Positions 9,294-18,077 are shown, numbered from the stretch's first letter. The stretch: 64,000 nt of DNA from Anaerobiospirillum succiniciproducens DSM 6400 (GCF_000482845.1 NZ_AXWV01000012.1:1-64000), one strand, 5' to 3'. Numbers and translations are program-made. Notes: generated by a model from the letters alone, not told the origin.

Positions 9294-10190
9294 TTAATCT
9301 AGCTTGTTGAGTGAAGCTGCTAATGCTTGCAGAGTTACTTGCTTAGTCTTAGTGGCCTTAGCTCTGTCAAATGAAACTACGATGGAGTATAAAAGCTCAC
9401 AGACATGGATTTGAGCAGCAATAGTTGCAGCACTATCACCTTGTAATGAGCCTTCTTCGTTACCGTTGAAGATTACGTAGTCAGCATACTCAACGATCTT
9501 GCTCACTGGATTATTAGTCACAGCTACGCACAGCGCACCAGTGGCCTTAGCAATTTTAAAAGCATGCACAGTCTCATAACTGCTACCACGCTGAGACACT
9601 GCAATAACAACATCACTAGGACCTAGCATGGCTAATGATGTATACATAAAGTGACTCATGAGCTCTGAGTTAGCATCAATACCAATACGGCAGAGTTTAT
9701 TCTTTAAGAATAAGGCGCTCAGACTAGAGTTACCTACGCCAACGATAAAGACTTTACGTGCTTTAAACACAGCCTCAGCGACTTTATGGAGTACTTTCTC
9801 ATCGATATTGTGAATGTTTTCACCAAGAGAACGCTGCATAGCTAACTTAAGTTTCTTAGCCATTACAACTGCGTCATCGCCATCAACAATGTTAGAGTCA
9901 AGAATCTGCTCTTCTTCTTGCTGACCTTTACCTGCGATCTCTTTGACGAGTTCTAATTGAAACTCTTTAAAGCCAGGGTATTTGAGTGTTTTGGCAAGAC
10001 GCACTACTGTTGCCTCTCCTACTTCTGCAGCAGTAGCGATCTCGGTAATGCTCTTTACGATGATCTCATCTGGGCTATTGAGGATATATGCAGTTAGACG
10101 TCGTAATGCTAATGGCAGATCATTTTCAATGGCTCTTAAAGTGATGAGGATCTTGCCACTTACGCAACTAGGGATATTAAGTTTGCCCAT
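9294..10190 (-). CDS. nanR: RpiR-family regulator of the sialic acid locus (NanR-like)
   Basis: This 298-residue protein has an N-terminal RpiR-type helix-turn-helix (about residues 45-75, SITEIATAAEVGEATVVRLA) followed by a SIS sugar-phosphate-binding domain (about 120-265, with VGVGNSSLSA and VSQRGSSYETV). Regulators of this family control nan genes in Vibrio and Haemophilus and sense an amino-sugar phosphate. Its position beside the nan cluster supports that role; the name NanR is by context. I use the ATG at 10190 because AAGG lies 8 bases before it; an ATG six codons upstream lacks such a site. It is divergent from nanM, with a 1.75-kb spacer between them that holds four copies of a likely operator. 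A MurR-type regulator is the alternative. Confidence 0.82.
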   Translation of the reverse strand: MGKLNIPSCVSGKILITLRAIENDLPLALRRLTAYILNSPDEIIVKSITEIATAAEVGEATVVRLAKTLKYPGFKEFQLELVKEIAGKGQQEEEQILDSNIVDGDDAVVMAKKLKLAMQRSLGENIHNIDEKVLHKVAEAVFKARKVFIVGVGNSSLSALFLKNKLCRIGIDANSELMSHFMYTSLAMLGPSDVVIAVSQRGSSYETVHAFKIAKATGALCVAVTNNPVSKIVEYADYVIFNGNEEGSLQGDSAATIAAQIHVCELLYSIVVSFDRAKATKTKQVTLQALAASLNKLD

Positions 10191-11235
10191 AATGTTGACC
10201 TTATTCATAACGCATTCGTCAACACATTAGCTAAGTATATGTTCTGAGCTTGTAATAATTAGTTATCAAGCTATCCCCATCTAATGACATGCATTTAGAT
10301 AGGTTTTACAAACACATTCACTTCATGCTGAATGCTCTTACTTAGCTACTGTTATTGGTCTTAAAGGAAGTAAGATCAAATAGCTACTTGTACGTGCGGC
10401 CAATACTTAATCACAATGACAGATAAGACATCTGTACTTATAAAGCTCACACGACACCCACAAAACATCCTGTAACATCTTGAGTTTTAAGCAATATAGA
10501 AAATAGCAAAGTACAGCTAGCGCCTTTGCCATCAAAAAAAACAAACTCTACCTTTAAATCGCTCTGTGCATGGATATGTGCAAAGGAGCAGAAGCTCGTG
10601 CCAAAAGTATATAAGTATCCTTATAGCCATGAATAAAAAGTGCATTTGACTTTAGTAAATATGCCACGGCTTAACTTATAACAGCACACTTTTTAGAAGG
10701 TATAAGTGGATGAGTACAGTGTTATGGTAAAGAAGAATTGTAATGACCAAATGCAAGTAGGAGCTAAAAGCGTTGCTTATATAAAGAGTAACGAGCTGAA
10801 GCTTGCTATATGTGTGTATGAATTCTTATTTACGCTGAGACAAGCCATCTTAAAAACCAATAAAAGTTCTAACTAAGCCCATCTCATTGTTACTTGCAAG
10901 CTCTATATAGGCATTAACAGTTAAATCATCCATTAGTTGATAACTGGCCTGAACAGATAACACGAGAGCTTGTATAAAAGCAGTTTTAATCTCAAGACAA
11001 TATCTTGAGATAACAAACTATCCGTATTCAGTATAGCAAAGTCGCACTAGAGTCTATATTTATACACAGCACTATTTACTATAAAGATGCGAAAGAATTA
11101 TCCTAAGTCTTCGCCATAATCTACATGTACAAAACTGCAAAAGTGGGAATGACATAACTCCACTTTCTACTAACCGTTTGCACATGGCTCTAAGGCAATA
11201 CAAATGTAAAGTTGTACACAAGACATATCTGTAAA

Positions 11236-11253
11236 TATGGAGAAAACTTTCAT
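11236..11253 (+). promoter_or_regulatory. Candidate nan operator, copy 1
   Basis: TATGGAGAAAACTTTCAT matches copies 2 and 3 at 14 of 18 positions. It is the most diverged copy, 65 bases before copy 2. Confidence 0.45.
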
Positions 11254-11317
11254 CTTTACATACATGTTAACTACAAAACTTTCTCGACTCAATAATCAAA
11301 AGTGCAATTTTCATAAA

Positions 11318-11335
11318 TGTGGAGGAAATTTTCAG
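11318..11335 (+). promoter_or_regulatory. Candidate nan operator, copy 2
   Basis: TGTGGAGGAAATTTTCAG is identical to copy 3. The two start 21 bp apart, two helical turns, so bound proteins would lie on the same face. The inner GAAA-TTTC symmetry suits a dimeric regulator. Confidence 0.55.
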
Positions 11336-11338
11336 AAT

Positions 11339-11356
11339 TGTGGAGGAAATTTTCAG
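11339..11356 (+). promoter_or_regulatory. Candidate nan operator, copy 3
   Basis: Identical to copy 2 over 18 bases and head-to-tail with it. The pair could also be read as a simple 21-bp tandem duplication. Confidence 0.55.
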
Positions 11357-11528
11357 CAGCTTCACAATTTTAATTATGCCCAAAGCTGACCTTATAACCA
11401 TTAGAAGATAACGATAAAAAACGCCTTTTGATACGGTAAAGGAAGTACTTTCATTGGCTTGAGTTATCGACAAGTGGCCTTATCCATGCCTGTTACTCTG
11501 TCAACTGTTATACAAGTGTGGTTCGGCG

Positions 11529-11577
11529 TGTAAAAGTTCACCAATCCATATCTATGAAAAAACGGGTGAACTTTACA
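11529..11577. repeat. Inverted repeat, 13-bp arms
   Basis: TGT plus AAAGTTCACC on the left (one bulged A) pairs with GGTGAACTTTACA on the right; the 10-bp core is perfect (11533-11542 with 11565-11574), with a loop of 22 bases. No T run follows, so it is not a standard terminator. It may be a protein site or an RNA hairpin. Confidence 0.6.
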
Positions 11578-11734
11578 AAATTAAACATCTTGCTTTACAT
11601 AGATATGTAGACTTTTTATGGAATCAAGATGAAATAAGACCTCAGCCGTCCACCAAAAGTCTTTAGTCGGCGGCGTACAAGTTTTGTGTAAAACTCTGAT
11701 CCAAATAGCATATATATGCGAATATTTTTCACTG

Positions 11735-11750
11735 CGTGATGTAGATCTCA
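11735..11750. promoter_or_regulatory. CRP-like binding site upstream of nanM
   Basis: CGTGATGTAGATCTCA matches the CRP consensus TGTGA-N6-TCACA at 8 of 10 key positions. Its centre is about 60 bases before the predicted start site, a classic class I activation distance. Catabolite control of sialic acid genes is known in other Gammaproteobacteria. Confidence 0.5.
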
Positions 11751-11767
11751 ATTTCATGAAGATCCAT

Positions 11768-11795
11768 TTGTGAAAAAAAATTCTTTGTTTATCAT
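11768..11795 (+). promoter_or_regulatory. Candidate nanM promoter
   Basis: TTGTGA (11768-11773) and TATCAT (11790-11795) are separated by 16 bases, matching the sigma-70 hexamers at 4/6 and 5/6. Transcription would start near 11802, inside operator copy 4. A weaker alternative uses TTGACG at 11828-11833. Confidence 0.4.
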
Positions 11796-11800
11796 TGAAT

Positions 11801-11818
11801 GTGAAATTTTACTCCACA
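11801..11818 (-). promoter_or_regulatory. Candidate nan operator, copy 4 (inverted)
   Basis: Read on the minus strand this is TGTGGAGTAAAATTTCAC, matching copies 2 and 3 at 15 of 18 positions. It overlaps the predicted nanM transcription start, where a repressor would block RNA polymerase. Confidence 0.5.
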
Positions 11819-11937
11819 TGAGTACTTTTGACGTAGCTTACACAAAGCCCACTTATCTATCCCAAACTTCTGGTCAATGTGCAAGATACTGAGGAAAGCT
11901 TAGTCGGAGTCAAAAAATTCTTTAGGAGTTATTGTTT

Positions 11938-13083
11938 ATGTCTTTTAATTTGAAGCAATTAGCTGTTGCTGCAGCATTAGGTACCATGGTTTCCTCTTCA
12001 GCTTTCGCAGCTGCTCTTCCTGACACCCCAGTTCCATTCAAGTCTGGCGCTGGCGCAATGAACGATGGCGTTATCTACATTGGTTTAGGTACTGCTGGTC
12101 AGGACTGGTTCAAGCTCGACACCAAGGCTAAGTCACCTAAGTGGGAAGCTATCGCTAAGTTCCCAGAGGCTGCTCGTGATCAGGCTCAAGCCGTTGCTTT
12201 AAACGGAAAGATCTACGTGCTCGGTGGTGTAGGTAAGATCAAGTCTGACCTTACCTCAGTATCAAACGAAGTTTTTGAATACGATCCAAAGAAGAACACC
12301 TGGACCAAGGTATTAACCCGTTCCCCAATCGGTCTGACTGGCCACACTGTTGTAACTAACGACGGCAAGACTGCTTTAGTTGTTGGTTCCGTAAACAAGG
12401 AAATCTTCGACGGTTTCTTCTATGACCTGTCAGTTGCTGCTAAGGATCCTGCTCTTAACGCTAAGGTTAACAAGGATTACATCAGCAAGCCAGTTGAGGA
12501 CTACCTCTTCAACAACACCGTTTTACAGTACAACCCAGCTGAGAATCAGTGGTACGTATTAGGCGATCTGCCAAGCTTTGGTACCGCAGGTTCTGCAGTA
12601 GCTGTTGATCCTAAGGACAAGAGCGTAATGGTTGTATCCGGTGAGAAGAAGCCTGGCTTACGTACTGCAAACAACACCAAGTTCACCTTAGACGGCCGCA
12701 CCATGAAGGCTGAAAGAGCCCCTGACTTAGTTCCAGCTGCTGGTGACAAGGTTCAAGAGGGTGTTGCTGGTGCATTTGCTGGTTACTCCAACGGTACTTT
12801 AGTTGTTGTTGGTGGCGCTAACTTCCCAGGCGCAACTGAGAACTACGCTAAGGGCAAGTACTTCTCTCACGAAGGCTGCACCAAGACTTGGCGTGACGAC
12901 ATCTACACCTTTGCTGACGGCAAGTGGAGCTATGCAGGCGATTTAGCTACTCCATTAGCTTACGGCGTAACCATTCAGAACGGCGACGAAATCATCTTAA
13001 TCGGTGGTGAGACCTCCGGTGGTGTTGCTACCTCTGATGTTATTACCGTATCCGTAAAGGACGGCAAGGTAGTTACCGAATAA
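11938..13083 (+). CDS. nanM: N-acetylneuraminate epimerase/mutarotase NanM
   Basis: NanM converts alpha-Neu5Ac released by sialidases to the beta anomer in the periplasm. The 381-residue protein has a clear signal peptide (VAAALGTMVSSSAFA, cleavage near residue 22). Kelch-type blades follow, seen as GKIYVLGGVG, VVVGGANFPG and EIILIGGET. The C-terminal SYAGDLATPLAYGV segment resembles E. coli NanM, which is 368 residues. I place the start at the ATG at 11938, since AGGAG lies 9 bases upstream; a TTG two codons earlier is in frame but poorer. It is the first gene of the plus-strand cluster, and its codon choice looks strongly biased, as do its followers', which suggests high expression. Confidence 0.93.
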   Translation: MSFNLKQLAVAAALGTMVSSSAFAAALPDTPVPFKSGAGAMNDGVIYIGLGTAGQDWFKLDTKAKSPKWEAIAKFPEAARDQAQAVALNGKIYVLGGVGKIKSDLTSVSNEVFEYDPKKNTWTKVLTRSPIGLTGHTVVTNDGKTALVVGSVNKEIFDGFFYDLSVAAKDPALNAKVNKDYISKPVEDYLFNNTVLQYNPAENQWYVLGDLPSFGTAGSAVAVDPKDKSVMVVSGEKKPGLRTANNTKFTLDGRTMKAERAPDLVPAAGDKVQEGVAGAFAGYSNGTLVVVGGANFPGATENYAKGKYFSHEGCTKTWRDDIYTFADGKWSYAGDLATPLAYGVTIQNGDEIILIGGETSGGVATSDVITVSVKDGKVVTE

Positions 13084-13099
13084 TTCTGTTTTCTTTAAT

Positions 13100-13152
13100 G
13101 AGCTGTAAAGCTCGCCAAAGTCAGGCTCATTTTTCTGTTTAGAGCCTGACTT
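13100..13152 (+). terminator. Intercistronic hairpins after nanM
   Basis: A small hairpin GAGC/GCTC at 13100-13113 is followed by a perfect 11-bp stem, AAGTCAGGCTC (13118-13128) with GAGCCTGACTT (13142-13152). There is no T run after it, so a processing or mRNA-stabilising hairpin is more likely than full termination. Confidence 0.55.
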
Positions 13153-13177
13153 AATCCTTAAACGTTTAGGACTTAAT

Positions 13178-13924
13178 ATGCGCTTATCTAAAATTGCTTT
13201 AGGTTTAGGTTTTGCCTTAGCCGCTGTTACTGTTGCTAACACTGCTTCTGCTGCAAAGTTCACCATCGACTACCGTCATGAGCTCCGTAGCGAGTACTCC
13301 GAGAACTTCGATCGTATCTGCTTAATCGGTGCTTTCGATAACGGCGTTGGTTTCTACGTTGATTCTTCATTCAAGTCTGGCACTGATCGTCCAAACCAAA
13401 AAGACTCAGAGTACAAAGATGGTCAGTGGGGCGACTTCGTAGCTAACGCTACTGAAATGTCCTTATGGTGGGGCTACAAGGTTGCTGGCACTGGCTTTAC
13501 CATCACTCCAGGTATCATCACTGAGACTGTAAGCAACCAGACCGCTTACAAGCCATATGTTCGTTTACAGTACAACACTGACTTCGGTTTATGGTTTGCT
13601 GTTCGTCCACGTTACGACTATGCACGTAACGACAACACCAAAGGTGATTTCCACACCTACCGTATTGATGCATGGGTTGGCTACAACCATGGCAACTTCG
13701 GCATCAACTACAACTACACCTACATGAAGGCTGCTTCAAGCGATAAGAACAATGGTCGTGACCCTATGTTCGACAACGACTGGAACAACTATGAGCAGAA
13801 CTTAGCTATGAACTACCGTATGGGTCAGTGGAATCCATACATCGAGTTCGGTGATATGGCTGTATCTGGCAAGACTGACGACCGTCAGCTCCGTGTACGT
13901 GCTGGTATCCAGTACACCTTCTAA
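13178..13924 (+). CDS. nanC: KdgM/NanC-family outer-membrane porin
   Basis: This 248-residue protein has a signal peptide (ALAAVTVANTASA, cleavage near residue 25) and ends in Phe (GIQYTF), as outer-membrane barrels do. Alternating hydrophobic and aromatic strands fill the rest. The opening KFTIDYRHE and the length fit the KdgM family of oligogalacturonate porins, which includes the 238-residue Neu5Ac channel NanC. Placement 94 bases after nanM points to sialic acid entry; the NanC name rests on context, since KdgM relatives carry other acidic sugars too. A hairpin precedes the gene and another follows it. Confidence 0.85.
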   Translation: MRLSKIALGLGFALAAVTVANTASAAKFTIDYRHELRSEYSENFDRICLIGAFDNGVGFYVDSSFKSGTDRPNQKDSEYKDGQWGDFVANATEMSLWWGYKVAGTGFTITPGIITETVSNQTAYKPYVRLQYNTDFGLWFAVRPRYDYARNDNTKGDFHTYRIDAWVGYNHGNFGINYNYTYMKAASSDKNNGRDPMFDNDWNNYEQNLAMNYRMGQWNPYIEFGDMAVSGKTDDRQLRVRAGIQYTF

Positions 13925-14016
13925 GATTACTTCAGAAGACTACTTCTCCTTTTTTAGGGATAAACACAACACACCAAAGCGATGTTTAAAGCTTAGTAAT
14001 TTAGATATCGCTTTAA

Positions 14017-14038
14017 CCTGCAGGAGCAATCCTGCAGG
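14017..14038 (+). terminator. Stem-loop with GCAA tetraloop after porin gene
   Basis: CCTGCAGGA (14017-14025), loop GCAA, TCCTGCAGG (14030-14038): a perfect 9-bp stem with a GNRA-type tetraloop and no T run. It is likely an RNA-stabilising hairpin. Confidence 0.55.
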
Positions 14039-14057
14039 GCTTAGAGTGGTTAAAAAC

Positions 14058-14108
14058 ATGTTCACCCGTATCGCAAAGATACACCGATCCCCTAGTGAAC
14101 ATCTTTTT
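14058..14108 (+). terminator. Terminator-like element before nanE
   Basis: ATGTTCAC (14058-14065) pairs with GTGAACAT (14095-14102), an inner GTATC/GATAC hairpin sits in between, and CTTTTTA follows. It could reduce read-through from nanM and the porin gene into nanE. Confidence 0.6.
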
Positions 14109-14282
14109 AACTGTTCAAAGACACTGAAGCAGCTGAGCTTTTAGTGCAAGTACATGGAAATCCATTCTTGTTTACTTTGAGCGCTGGCAGTGACAGTTAA
14201 GACTACATATCAAGGACTTAAAGCGAAGGTCCTTTGCGTACTTAAAGCGAATGTCAGTACGCTAGAAATCTGAGGTTTAATC

Positions 14283-14957
14283 ATGCTTTTCGAACAATTC
14301 AAGAACAAACTCATCATTTCTTGTCAAGCTTTACCAGACGAGCCTCTGCACAGCCCATTCATCATGGGTCGTATGGCTCTTGCTGCAAAGCAGGTCGGAG
14401 CTGTTGCCATCAGATGCCAGTCAGTAGATGACATTGTTGAGATTAAGAAAGTTACCGGTCTTCCAGTTATCGGCTTAATCAAGCAGAACTACGACGATTC
14501 AGATATTTACATCACCCCAACTAAGGACGAAGTTCAAGCTCTGTTAGACATCGGCTGTGAGGTTATCGCTTTAGACGCAACTTTACGTAAGCGCCCACAC
14601 GACGAGAAGCTTGAAGATCTCGTTAAGATGATTCGTGACGGCGGCGCATTAAGCCTTGCTGACATCTCCAGCTACGAAGAGGGTATCAACGCAGAGAAGA
14701 TTGGCTTTGACGCTATCTCAACTACTCTCTCAGGCTACACCCCATACACTCCTAAGTTAGTCGGCCCAGATTTAGGCCTGGTTGCTCGCTTAGTTGCTGA
14801 TACTAAGATTCCAGTTTTTGCAGAAGGTCGTATCAATACTCCAGATGACCTGCGCAGAGCTTACGAAGTTGGTGCTTACGGCGCTATCGTTGGTTCAGCT
14901 ATCACTCGCCCACAGGTTGTTGGCAAGTGGTTCATCGATGCACTTCCTGCAGGCTAA
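14283..14957 (+). CDS. nanE: N-acetylmannosamine-6-phosphate 2-epimerase NanE
   Basis: NanE converts ManNAc-6-P to GlcNAc-6-P in the cytosol. The 224-residue length is typical. Family marks are ISCQALPDEPLHS near the start, AVAIRC, PVIGLIKQNY, the DATLRKRP segment, DISSYEEG, a GYTPYT loop and FAEGRI near the phosphate-binding end. The ATG at 14283 begins directly at MLFEQFKNK, with GAGG seven bases upstream. The gene lies between the porin gene and nanA. Its strongly biased codons match its neighbours. Confidence 0.95.
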   Translation: MLFEQFKNKLIISCQALPDEPLHSPFIMGRMALAAKQVGAVAIRCQSVDDIVEIKKVTGLPVIGLIKQNYDDSDIYITPTKDEVQALLDIGCEVIALDATLRKRPHDEKLEDLVKMIRDGGALSLADISSYEEGINAEKIGFDAISTTLSGYTPYTPKLVGPDLGLVARLVADTKIPVFAEGRINTPDDLRRAYEVGAYGAIVGSAITRPQVVGKWFIDALPAG

Positions 14958-15107
14958 AACGAACTACACTTACGCGCCCAAGGCCGTTTAGCTAGATAAG
15001 CTAGCAACAAGATAATGTGAAGGCCTAAGCGCGAATTTATCCAGTTTCTGCTGTAAGTGGCTCTCAGAGCAGGCTTACACAAGAATTTAACATTCGGAGA
15101 ATCTAAA

Positions 15108-15989
15108 ATGGCATTCAAGAAGATTGGCGGTATCTACTCTGCTCTCTTAACCTCTTTCGACAAGAACGGCGACATCAACGAGAAGGGCATTCGTCAGTTA
15201 GTTCGTCACAACATCGACGTTTGCAAGGTTGACGGTTTATATGTTGGCGGTTCTACTGGTGAGAACTTCTTACTGAGCACCGCTGAGAAAGAGCAGATCT
15301 TCAAGATCGTTAAGGACGAGGCCAAGGATCAGTGCCAGTTAATCGCTCAGGTTGGCTCTTTAAACATTAAGGAGTCTGTTGAGCTCGCTAAGCTGGCTAC
15401 CGACTTAGGCTACGACTCTTTATCTGCCGTAACTCCTTTCTACTACAAGTTCTCTTTCAACGAGATCAAGGACTACTACAACACCATTACCAAGGATGTT
15501 GACAATCAGATGGTTGTTTACTTCATTCCTTTCTTAACTGGTGTAAACATCTCTGTAGATCAGTTCAAGGAGCTCTTCGAGAACGAGAAGATCACCGGTG
15601 TTAAGTTCACCGCTGGCGACTTCTACTTATTAGAGCGTTTCCGCAAGGCATTCCCAGACAAGGTTCTCTTCGCTGGCTTCGACGAGATGATGTTACCTGC
15701 TACTGTTTTAGGTGTTGACGGTGCTATCGGTTCTACCTTCAACTTAAACGGCGTACGTGCTCGTGAGATCTTCGAGTCCGCACGTTCTGGCAACATCGCT
15801 AAGGCTTTAGAAGTTCAGCACGTAACCAACGACTTCATCTCTGACGTATTAGCTAACGGCTTATACGGCACCTTAAAGATTGGTCTCCAGGAGGCTGGTG
15901 TTGAGGCTGGCTACTGCCGCAAGCCAATGGGCGACTACTCTGATGAGATGATTGCTCGCGCTAAGGAAATCTACCACAAGTATTTCTAA
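15108..15989 (+). CDS. nanA: N-acetylneuraminate lyase NanA
   Basis: NanA cleaves Neu5Ac to ManNAc and pyruvate through a Schiff base. The 293-residue protein shows the GSTGE carboxylate-binding loop (about 48-52), catalytic Tyr138 in VVYFIPFLTG and the Schiff-base Lys166 in GVKFTAGD. I place the start at the ATG at 15108, where CGGAGA lies seven bases upstream, and reject an in-frame GTG 17 codons earlier. The gene follows nanE after 150 bases that contain a long imperfect stem (GCGC..GGCC with GGCC..GCGC). E. coli NanA is 297 residues. Confidence 0.95.
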   Translation: MAFKKIGGIYSALLTSFDKNGDINEKGIRQLVRHNIDVCKVDGLYVGGSTGENFLLSTAEKEQIFKIVKDEAKDQCQLIAQVGSLNIKESVELAKLATDLGYDSLSAVTPFYYKFSFNEIKDYYNTITKDVDNQMVVYFIPFLTGVNISVDQFKELFENEKITGVKFTAGDFYLLERFRKAFPDKVLFAGFDEMMLPATVLGVDGAIGSTFNLNGVRAREIFESARSGNIAKALEVQHVTNDFISDVLANGLYGTLKIGLQEAGVEAGYCRKPMGDYSDEMIARAKEIYHKYF

Positions 15990-16524
15990 GCGAATAAAAG
16001 AGTAAGCGCAGGCAAGTCTATTGCCATGATGGGGTAGCTTCGGATAGCTAACATAAGCTTTCTTTCCTGCCCCATTTTAATGGCTCAATTTTGGCCATTA
16101 AACACTGTATCAGATACGACAGCATTGATTGTTGCACGTCTGATGCTATGAGTGATTAACACTCCCTAAGAGCTTAAATGCTCCAGATTTAAAGCTGCAG
16201 CGCAAGCTACAGCGCATGTGTAATACCACTACTATTCTTTTGAACAGTACCAAATCATACGGGGCTACCCTACCATGAAGTTGGTATTACGCATTCCGAA
16301 CCACACACACCAAAGCTCCTTAAGATTCCGTTTTAGCAAATGATAGTGCTCTTAGCACTATAGATGAGATAAAACTGAGGAACTTGGGGAGCACCTTTGT
16401 GTCTGTGATTTTTTTATTTTCAATTCATGTTAAAAGGGACATTGGGAAGCACAAAGCCTCTCTAGTTCCCTCCATGCTCTAGAATAATCAGTGTCTTCTT
16501 GGAAGATTATTTGAGGTTTTGTTT
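15990..16524. other. 535-base spacer between nanA and the symporter gene
   Basis: It holds a hairpin pair after nanA (16029-16075), another hairpin around AATGGC/GCCATT (16079-16101), a 9-bp inverted repeat GTAATACCA/TGGTATTAC (16220-16228 and 16282-16290), and a 7-bp hairpin TAGTGCT/AGCACTA (16344-16360). No copy of the 18-bp nan motif is visible. A separate promoter for the symporter gene is likely, but no clear hexamers stand out. Confidence 0.55.
16029..16079 (+). terminator. Probable weak terminator of nanA
   Basis: ATGGGG (16029-16034) pairs with CCCCAT (16070-16075), with an inner TAGCT/AGCTA hairpin and a short TTTT tail. Termination is probably partial. Confidence 0.5.
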
Positions 16525-18054
16525 ATGTTAGAAGAGCTTCACGGTTTTACCTGGATTGATACCACCGTGCTCGTCGTCTATATGATTGGCGTGTTACTCG
16601 CTGGTATCTACTTCTCTAAGAAAGAGATGAAAGGCAAGGAATTCTTTAAGGGTGACGGCTCAGTACCTTGGTGGGTAACCTGCGTATCCATCTTCGCAAC
16701 CTTACTTTCCCCAATTTCCTTCTTAGCCTTAGCAGGTAACTCCTACGGCGGTACTTGGATGCTGTGGTTCGCTCAGCTGGGTATGATCATCGCTATCCCT
16801 CTGACCATCCGCTTCTTCCTCCCTGTTTACGCTAAGTTAGACATCGATACTGCTTACCACTATTTAGAGATCCGCTTCCAGTCACCAGCTCTGCGCGTAT
16901 TAGGTGCTGTGATGTTCGTTCTCTTCCAGTTAGGCCGTATGTCCATCGTTATGTACTTACCATGCGTTGCATTAGCAAGCTTAACTGACATCAACGTTGA
17001 TGTTCTGATTATCGCTATGGGTGCTATCGCTATTGTGTACTCATACACTGGTGGTCTTAAGGCAGTTTTATGGACTGACTTCATCCAGGGCGTTATCTTA
17101 ATCGGTGGTATTACCCTCACTCTCTTCTACATCATCTACAAGTTAGACAACGGCATTGCAGACGTAACTGCTTCCTTAACCACTGGTGGTCGTTTCTTAG
17201 CTGACGGTGAGAAGTGGGTTGACTGGTCAAACCTCTTAGGTACCTCAGTACTCGTAACCTTAGTTGGTGGTGGTTTATCAACCTTCTGTTCATACGTTTC
17301 TTCACAGGACGTTGTACAGCGTTTCACCACTACTACCGATGTTAAGCAGCTCAACAAGATGACTATCGGTAACGGTATTCTCTCTATCTTCTGCGCATCT
17401 GTATTCTACATGGTTGGTACCGCTCTTTACCTCTACTACAACCAGAACCCAGAAGAGATCACCGATCTGTTCCGTCACTCACAGGATAAGGTATTCGCTT
17501 ACTTCTTAACCTATGAGCTCCCAGTAGGTATCACTGGTATCATCTTAGCTGCTCTGTATGCCGCTTCACAGTCAACCCTTTCAACTGGTATTAACTCTGT
17601 TGCTACCTCTTGGGTTATGGACATTCAGACTAAGATTACCCCTAACATGTCCTACGAGCGTCAGACCAAGATTGCTCAGTACATCTCTCTGGCAATCGGT
17701 ATCTTCGCAATCTTAGTTGCTATGTACTTAGCACGTCTTGATGTGAAGTCCGCTTATGAGCTCTTCAACTCATTCTTAGGTCAGGCCTTAGGTGCATTAG
17801 CTGGTGTATTCGTATTAGGCGCTTTCACCCGCAAGACCACTGCTTTAGGTGCTTTCATCGGCTTCGTTGCAGCAACCGCTATCGTGTTCTACTGCAAGTA
17901 CAACGTACCTTCAATCTCATTCTGGATGTACGCTTTCATCGCCATGGCTGTTACCTTAATCGTTGGTATCATCGTATCTGTAATTCAGGCCAAGGCTACT
18001 GGCAAAGAGTTCGTTGCTCCAGAAGGTTCAACCTACTTAACTGCTAAGAACTAA
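16525..18054 (+). CDS. Sodium:solute symporter (SSS family), probable sialic acid transporter
   Basis: This is a 509-residue inner-membrane protein with about 13 membrane helices. Early segments (TWIDTTVLVVYMIGVLLAG, EFFKGDGSVPWWV) and the ILAALYAASQSTLSTGINS sodium-site region mark the SSS family. Members such as SiaT of Salmonella and Proteus carry Neu5Ac with Na+. Lying between nanA and nanK, it is the only transporter in the cluster, so sialic acid is the likely substrate. The ATG at 16525 has GAGG eight bases upstream; an in-frame TTG two codons earlier is less likely. The Na+ gradient could come from the NQR complex encoded 2 kb away. A different sugar acid as substrate remains possible. 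Confidence 0.88.
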   Translation: MLEELHGFTWIDTTVLVVYMIGVLLAGIYFSKKEMKGKEFFKGDGSVPWWVTCVSIFATLLSPISFLALAGNSYGGTWMLWFAQLGMIIAIPLTIRFFLPVYAKLDIDTAYHYLEIRFQSPALRVLGAVMFVLFQLGRMSIVMYLPCVALASLTDINVDVLIIAMGAIAIVYSYTGGLKAVLWTDFIQGVILIGGITLTLFYIIYKLDNGIADVTASLTTGGRFLADGEKWVDWSNLLGTSVLVTLVGGGLSTFCSYVSSQDVVQRFTTTTDVKQLNKMTIGNGILSIFCASVFYMVGTALYLYYNQNPEEITDLFRHSQDKVFAYFLTYELPVGITGIILAALYAASQSTLSTGINSVATSWVMDIQTKITPNMSYERQTKIAQYISLAIGIFAILVAMYLARLDVKSAYELFNSFLGQALGALAGVFVLGAFTRKTTALGAFIGFVAATAIVFYCKYNVPSISFWMYAFIAMAVTLIVGIIVSVIQAKATGKEFVAPEGSTYLTAKN

Positions 18055-18077
18055 TCTTTAAGATCAAAACTGAGCAT

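Larger units (their letters stand above)
10191..11937. other. 1.75-kb regulatory spacer between nanR-like gene and nanM
   Basis: No gene is supported. The nanR-proximal kilobase looks featureless to me. The nanM-proximal part is dense in signals: motif copies at 11236, 11318, 11339 and 11801, an inverted repeat at 11529-11577, a CRP-like site at 11735-11750 and a candidate promoter at 11768-11795. A 68-codon frame at 11267-11473 is a by-product of the motif copies. Confidence 0.6.
13925..14282. other. Spacer between porin gene and nanE
   Basis: It holds the hairpin at 14017-14038, the terminator-like element at 14058-14108, and two direct repeats of CTTAAAGCGAA near 14217 and 14240 just before nanE. 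No gene is seen. Confidence 0.6.

Noticed and set aside
11267-11473. 68-codon minus-strand gene in the nan control spacer
   Set aside because: Its repeated KISSTxLKI sequence is the translation of the operator copies; no start signal is present.
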